DNA from: Bradyrhizobium cajani
GTDB taxonomy: Bacteria; Pseudomonadota; Alphaproteobacteria; Rhizobiales; Xanthobacteraceae
Reading direction: 5' to 3'
DNA length: 64,000 bases
Assembly: GCF_009759665.1 (NCBI RefSeq)
Contig: NZ_WQNE01000015.1
Coordinates: 1 to 64,000, forward strand
In this document: positions 60,354-64,000 of the stretch, piece by piece
Layout of the letters: each line of letters begins with the position of its first letter
Position numbering within the stretch: position 1 is the stretch's first letter
Made by a program: the position numbers and the translations under genes
The notes under the pieces: generated by a model
What the model saw: the letters and a program-made list of their open reading frames with translations, nothing else
Told to the model about the DNA's origin: nothing
Database searches by the model: none

Positions 60354-61267
60354 CCGGTCTGATATCGTTCCGTCGCGCGGTGTTGCCGGGAATCATGGCA
60401 CTGGCGCTGCTTGGCTCCGCGTCACAGGCGCAGCAAGCCTACAAGACGCCGGAGGATGCGGCCGCCGCGCTCGCGGCCGCGGTCAAGAGCGGACCGAGCG
60501 ACATCCTGAAAGTGCTTGGGAGGGCCGCCGAAGACATCGTCTCCTCCGGCGATGAGATCGCCGATACCGACATACGCCAGCGATTCACGTCGATGTATGA
60601 CACCAAGCACGGCATCAAGGCGGAGGGCAACAAGACCGCGACCTTGCTGCTGGGACCGGATGATTTTCCGTTCCCGATTCCGCTGGTCAACACCAAGGCC
60701 GGCTGGGAGTTCGACACCGACGAGGGGCGCATCGAAGTGCTCCGCCGCCGCATCGGCCGCAACGAGCTCGACGCGATCCAGACCGCGCTCGCCTTTGTCG
60801 ACGCGCAAAACGAATACGCCGACAAGGACCGCGGCGAGGGCGCCGGCGTCTACGCGCAGCGCATCGTCTCCTCACCCGGCAAGAAGGACGGCCTGTTCTG
60901 GCGCGACGACAGCGATCCGAGTCCGCTCGGCGCGCTGGCGGCCGAGGCCTCGAAGGAGGGCTATCGCGCAGGCGATGTCGGACCTGCGCCCTATCACGGC
61001 TATTACTTCCACATCCTCAAGGGGCAGGGCCCGGATGCGCCCGGTGGCGCGCTCAATTATGTCGTCAAGGGCAAGATGATCGGCGGCTTCGCCCTGATCG
61101 CCTGGCCTGCTGAATACGGCAATTCAGGCGTGATGACCTTCCTGGTCAATCATGCCGGCACCGTCTACCAGAAGGATCTCGGCAAGCGCACGGCGTTCAT
61201 CGCCGAGCGCACCACGCTGTTCGATCCCGATCAGACCTGGAAGAAGGTCGATGCCGCAAAACCCTGA
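60350..61267 (+). CDS. DUF2950 exported protein
   Basis: 305-residue protein of family DUF2950. Signal peptide ending ASQAQQ near residue 28. Core segments: YKTPEDAAAALAAAVKSGPSDILKVLG, FPFPIPLVNTKAGWEFD, and a C-terminal GYYFHILKGQGPDAPGGAL with MIGGFALIAWPAEYGNSGVM. The start overlaps the DUF3300 stop (ATGA). DUF3300 and DUF2950 genes are frequently adjacent, which supports a shared envelope role that is still unknown. Confidence 0.9.
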   Translation: MTGLISFRRAVLPGIMALALLGSASQAQQAYKTPEDAAAALAAAVKSGPSDILKVLGRAAEDIVSSGDEIADTDIRQRFTSMYDTKHGIKAEGNKTATLLLGPDDFPFPIPLVNTKAGWEFDTDEGRIEVLRRRIGRNELDAIQTALAFVDAQNEYADKDRGEGAGVYAQRIVSSPGKKDGLFWRDDSDPSPLGALAAEASKEGYRAGDVGPAPYHGYYFHILKGQGPDAPGGALNYVVKGKMIGGFALIAWPAEYGNSGVMTFLVNHAGTVYQKDLGKRTAFIAERTTLFDPDQTWKKVDAAKP

Positions 61268-61280
61268 ACGGCGTGCGTCC

Positions 61281-61721
61281 ATGCGCTTGCACGCGCTCCG
61301 CCTGATCGCGGTCCTCTTGCTGGCACTCGGGTTCGCCGCACCGGCGACGCCATCCTTCGCACAAGCGGCCGGTCACGTCCGGATCAAGATCGTCAAGGCC
61401 GGCCTTTTGGTCGGCGGGGGCGCGGGAAGCGGTGCGCTGACCTATCGCGGCAAGAGCTACCCGTTCAGGGTCACCGGCACGAGCTTCGGCATCACGGTCG
61501 GCGCCACGATCGGCCGGCTCGACGGCTGGGCCTCGGGCATCCGCGAGGTCAGCGACTTCGCCGGCACCTACAGCTCCGTCGGCGGCGGCTTTGCCCTGGT
61601 CGGCGGCATCAATGGCGTCCATTTGCGCAACGAGAAGGGCGTGACGATCGTGCTGCAAGGCCCGAAGGCGGGCCTGGAGCTTGCGGCCAATATCAGCCGG
61701 ATCACGATCGCTTTCAGATGA
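61281..61721 (+). CDS. Exported Gly-rich protein, paralogue of the 51.5-kb gene
   Basis: 146-residue protein with signal peptide (LIAVLLLALGFAAPATPSFA, cut near AQAAG). The mature domain (VKAGLLVGGGAGSGALTYRGKSYPFRVTG, later GVHLRNEKGVTIVLQGPKAG) aligns with the product at 51479-51913, notably GK-YPF-V-G and VL-L-GPK-G. Start ATG 61281, 13 bp after DUF2950. Likely cotranscribed with the DUF3300/DUF2950 pair. Confidence 0.78.
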   Translation: MRLHALRLIAVLLLALGFAAPATPSFAQAAGHVRIKIVKAGLLVGGGAGSGALTYRGKSYPFRVTGTSFGITVGATIGRLDGWASGIREVSDFAGTYSSVGGGFALVGGINGVHLRNEKGVTIVLQGPKAGLELAANISRITIAFR

Positions 61722-61738
61722 TGGCGGCCTGAATTCTT

Positions 61739-64000
61739 CTAGACCGCATTGCGGTCCGACGAATTCGTTCGATGGCTTGATTTGAGACCCAGCTTCACAC
61801 GCTCGCGCATGCGCTGGAAGATCACATAGAGCATCGGTACCAGGAAGATCCCAATTGAGCTTGCGGCCAGCATGCCGGCGAACACCGCAGTGCCCACCGC
61901 TCTGCGGCTGAGTGCAGCGGCTCCGGTTGCGATGACGAGCGGCAGGAGGCCGAGGATGAAGGCCACCGACGTCATCATCACCGCGCGAAAGCGCGTATGG
62001 GCGCCCCGGACCGCAGCTTCCTCGAGCGCGACACCCGCCTCGCGCTGCTCCTTGGCGAATTCGACGATCAGGATGCCGTTCTTGGCGGCGAGGGCGATCA
62101 GGACGACCAGCCCGATCTGGCCGTAGAGATCGAGGTTGAGGCCCGCGACCTTGATGCCGAGATAGGAGCCAAGCACGCCAACGACCACCGACAGCAGAAC
62201 CGGAATCGGAATGACCGTGCTTTCGTAAAGTGCGACCAGGAACAGATAAGCGAACAACACAGCCAGCATGAGCACGATGCCGGTCTGGCCGGCGGCCTGC
62301 TGCTCCTGATAGGCGGTGCCGGTCCATGCGAAGCTGTAGCCTGAGGGCAGCACGGTATCGGATATCTGCGCCATCGCGGCCAGTGCGGTGCCCGAGGAGA
62401 CGCCGGGTGCGGGGCTGCCGTTCACCGTTGCGGAGCGGTAATTGTTGTAGCGGGTGATGACCTGCGGCCCGGTCACGATCTTGATGCCGGCCAGCGACCG
62501 TATCGGCACCATTTCGCCGGTGCTGTTGCGCACGTAAATCCGCCAGATATCCGACATATCGGCGCGATCGAACGCCTCGCCCTGAACATTGACCTGCCAG
62601 GTGCGTCCGAACAGGTTGAAGTTGTTGACGTAGATGCCGCCGAGGGTCGCCTGCAGGGCGGTGAAGATGTCGTTGACAGCGACGCCCAGCGCCTGGGCCT
62701 TGCGGCGATCGATATCGAGATAGAGCGATGGGTTGGTGGCAGTGAAGGTGGAGAAGACGCGCGCAAGCCGCGGATCGGCATTGGCGGCGCCGATCAGCGC
62801 ATTCGTGACGCTGGAGATCGCGGCCGGGCTCTGCCCCTCCAACGCCTGAAGCTGGTACTCGAAGCCGCCCCCGGTTGAGAGCCCGATGATCGGCGGCAGG
62901 TTGAACGGCAGCACGTTGGCCTGGCGGACCTGCGCGCCGGCCGCGAATGTCTTGCCGATCAACGCCTGCGCCGAATCTGCGGCCGCCCTCCGGTCGGCGA
63001 ATGGCTTCAACCGTGCCACCACCAGCGCGCTGTTCGGCTCGGAGGCGCCGTCGAGCAAGGAGAAGCCGATCACCGCCAGCACGTGATCGACGGCGGGCAT
63101 CTGTTTCAGCGTGTCCTCGATCTGCCGGGTCACCTCACTGGTCCGCGCCACCGACGCGCCGTCAGGCAGCTGCACCGAGGTGAAGAAGGCGCCCTGGTCC
63201 TCCTCCGGCAAGAATCCGGTCGGCGTTATCAGCGACATGCCGAAGATGCCGGCCGCAAAGCCGGCCACCAGCAGGAGTGACAGGGCGGCCCTGCGTACGA
63301 GATAGCGGACGCCGCCGCCGTAGCGGTCGCGCAGCCAGTCGATGCCGCCGAGCACGCGTCCCATGATGCCGCGCCGGGGTCCGCCGTGGCGCAGCAACAG
63401 CGCGCACAGTGCCGGAGACAGCGTCAGGGCGTTCAACGCCGAGATCGCCATGGCGGCGCTGATCGTCACGGCGAATTGACGAAACAGGGTGCCCGAGATG
63501 CCGGGAATGAACGCGATCGGCACGAACACCGACAGCAGCACCAGGGTGATCGCGATGATCGGGGCGGTGATCTGGACCATCGCCTTCTTGCTGGCCTCGG
63601 ACGGAGACAGGTCCGGCTCCTCCGCCATGACGCGCTCGACATTCTCCACCACGACAATGGCGTCGTCCACGACGATGCCGATGGCGAGCACCATTGCGAG
63701 CAGCGACACCGTGTTGGCCGAATAGCCGAACACGAGCAGGACGGCGAAAGTGCCAATCAGGCTCACAGGCACGGCGACCGCCGGAATGACCGTGGCGCGG
63801 AGATTGCCGAGGAACAGATAAACCACGAGCACGACCAGGAGAAAGGCCTCGCCCAGCGTTTGCAAGACCTCCGCGATCGTATCCCGCACGAAGCTCGTGG
63901 AATCGTATTGCACGAGATAGCTCAGCCCTGCGGGAAAGCGGGTGGACAACCGCTGCATCGTGTCCGCCACCGCCCGTGCGGTGGTCACGGCATTGGCGCC
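61739..64000 (-). CDS. RND-family efflux permease (HAE1/AcrB type), N-terminus outside the window
   Basis: C-terminal ~754 residues of an RND multidrug efflux pump (full length about 1040). The proton-relay segment AIGIVVDDAIVVVENVERVMAE carries the double Asp of the family; the second half has the paired motif AAKNGILIVEFA and ends in a basic cytoplasmic tail. The true start lies beyond 64000; the ATG at 63988 is internal. Substrates unknown. Convergent with the upstream paralogue gene. Confidence 0.9.
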   Translation of the reverse strand, partial: GANAVTTARAVADTMQRLSTRFPAGLSYLVQYDSTSFVRDTIAEVLQTLGEAFLLVVLVVYLFLGNLRATVIPAVAVPVSLIGTFAVLLVFGYSANTVSLLAMVLAIGIVVDDAIVVVENVERVMAEEPDLSPSEASKKAMVQITAPIIAITLVLLSVFVPIAFIPGISGTLFRQFAVTISAAMAISALNALTLSPALCALLLRHGGPRRGIMGRVLGGIDWLRDRYGGGVRYLVRRAALSLLLVAGFAAGIFGMSLITPTGFLPEEDQGAFFTSVQLPDGASVARTSEVTRQIEDTLKQMPAVDHVLAVIGFSLLDGASEPNSALVVARLKPFADRRAAADSAQALIGKTFAAGAQVRQANVLPFNLPPIIGLSTGGGFEYQLQALEGQSPAAISSVTNALIGAANADPRLARVFSTFTATNPSLYLDIDRRKAQALGVAVNDIFTALQATLGGIYVNNFNLFGRTWQVNVQGEAFDRADMSDIWRIYVRNSTGEMVPIRSLAGIKIVTGPQVITRYNNYRSATVNGSPAPGVSSGTALAAMAQISDTVLPSGYSFAWTGTAYQEQQAAGQTGIVLMLAVLFAYLFLVALYESTVIPIPVLLSVVVGVLGSYLGIKVAGLNLDLYGQIGLVVLIALAAKNGILIVEFAKEQREAGVALEEAAVRGAHTRFRAVMMTSVAFILGLLPLVIATGAAALSRRAVGTAVFAGMLAASSIGIFLVPMLYVIFQRMRERVKLGLKSSHRTNSSDRNAV

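Overview
The window reads as chromosomal DNA of a high-GC alphaproteobacterium of the Bradyrhizobium/Rhodopseudomonas type. The basis is strong GC codon bias, many FixK/FNR-type TTGAT-N4-ATCAA sites, a cysteine-free FixK-like regulator, an IalB-family protein, DUF3141, and dispersed CCCCGC-TT-GCGGGG palindromes. The genus is an inference. I found no rRNA, tRNA, CRISPR array or intact transposase.

Region 1 (1-15.2 kb, all minus strand) is a transport and oxidation cluster. In transcription order it holds a LivK-type binding protein, an AraC regulator, LivH, LivM, LivG, a LivF ATPase fused to a Tm-1-like (UPF0261) domain, a separate TIM-barrel protein matching the other half of plant Tm-1, a giant flotillin, two SRPBCC proteins and a three-subunit molybdenum hydroxylase whose large subunit runs off the left edge. 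The logical reading is uptake and hydroxylation of an unidentified small organic substrate. A methyl-accepting chemotaxis protein follows on the other strand.

Region 2 (17.6-27.9 kb) is a sugar or polyol catabolic locus. An SDR dehydrogenase and a LacI repressor (minus) face a tightly packed plus-strand operon: binding protein, two permeases, Zn alcohol dehydrogenase, UgpC-type ATPase, PfkB kinase, LacD-type aldolase and an enolase-superfamily enzyme. Two candidate operators lie in the divergent intergenic region.

Region 3 (27.9-30.6 kb) is a lower-GC insert bounded by imperfect inverted repeats. It carries an unusual LuxR-type protein with a degenerate receiver, hydrophobic segments and a long His-rich repetitive tail, plus a 50-residue ORF.

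Region 4 (30.6-61.7 kb) looks like a low-oxygen island. Nine FixK/FNR boxes lie at near-uniform distances before operons encoding a GNAT protein, an AI-2E family membrane protein, DUF3141-Pta-AckA-FabI, a CoA-transferase with a MaoC hydratase, several alpha/beta hydrolases, an ion channel, a SulP transporter, PPK2, a DUF3302/HlyD pair, an ABC_sub_bind protein and a DUF3300/DUF2950 pair. A FixK-like regulator, two FixJ-type response regulators and a histidine kinase lie inside the island. Together these suggest acyl-phosphate, acyl-CoA and polyphosphate metabolism plus envelope remodelling under oxygen limitation. One hydrolase is frameshifted and one transporter survives only as a scar. The window ends inside an RND efflux permease (minus).
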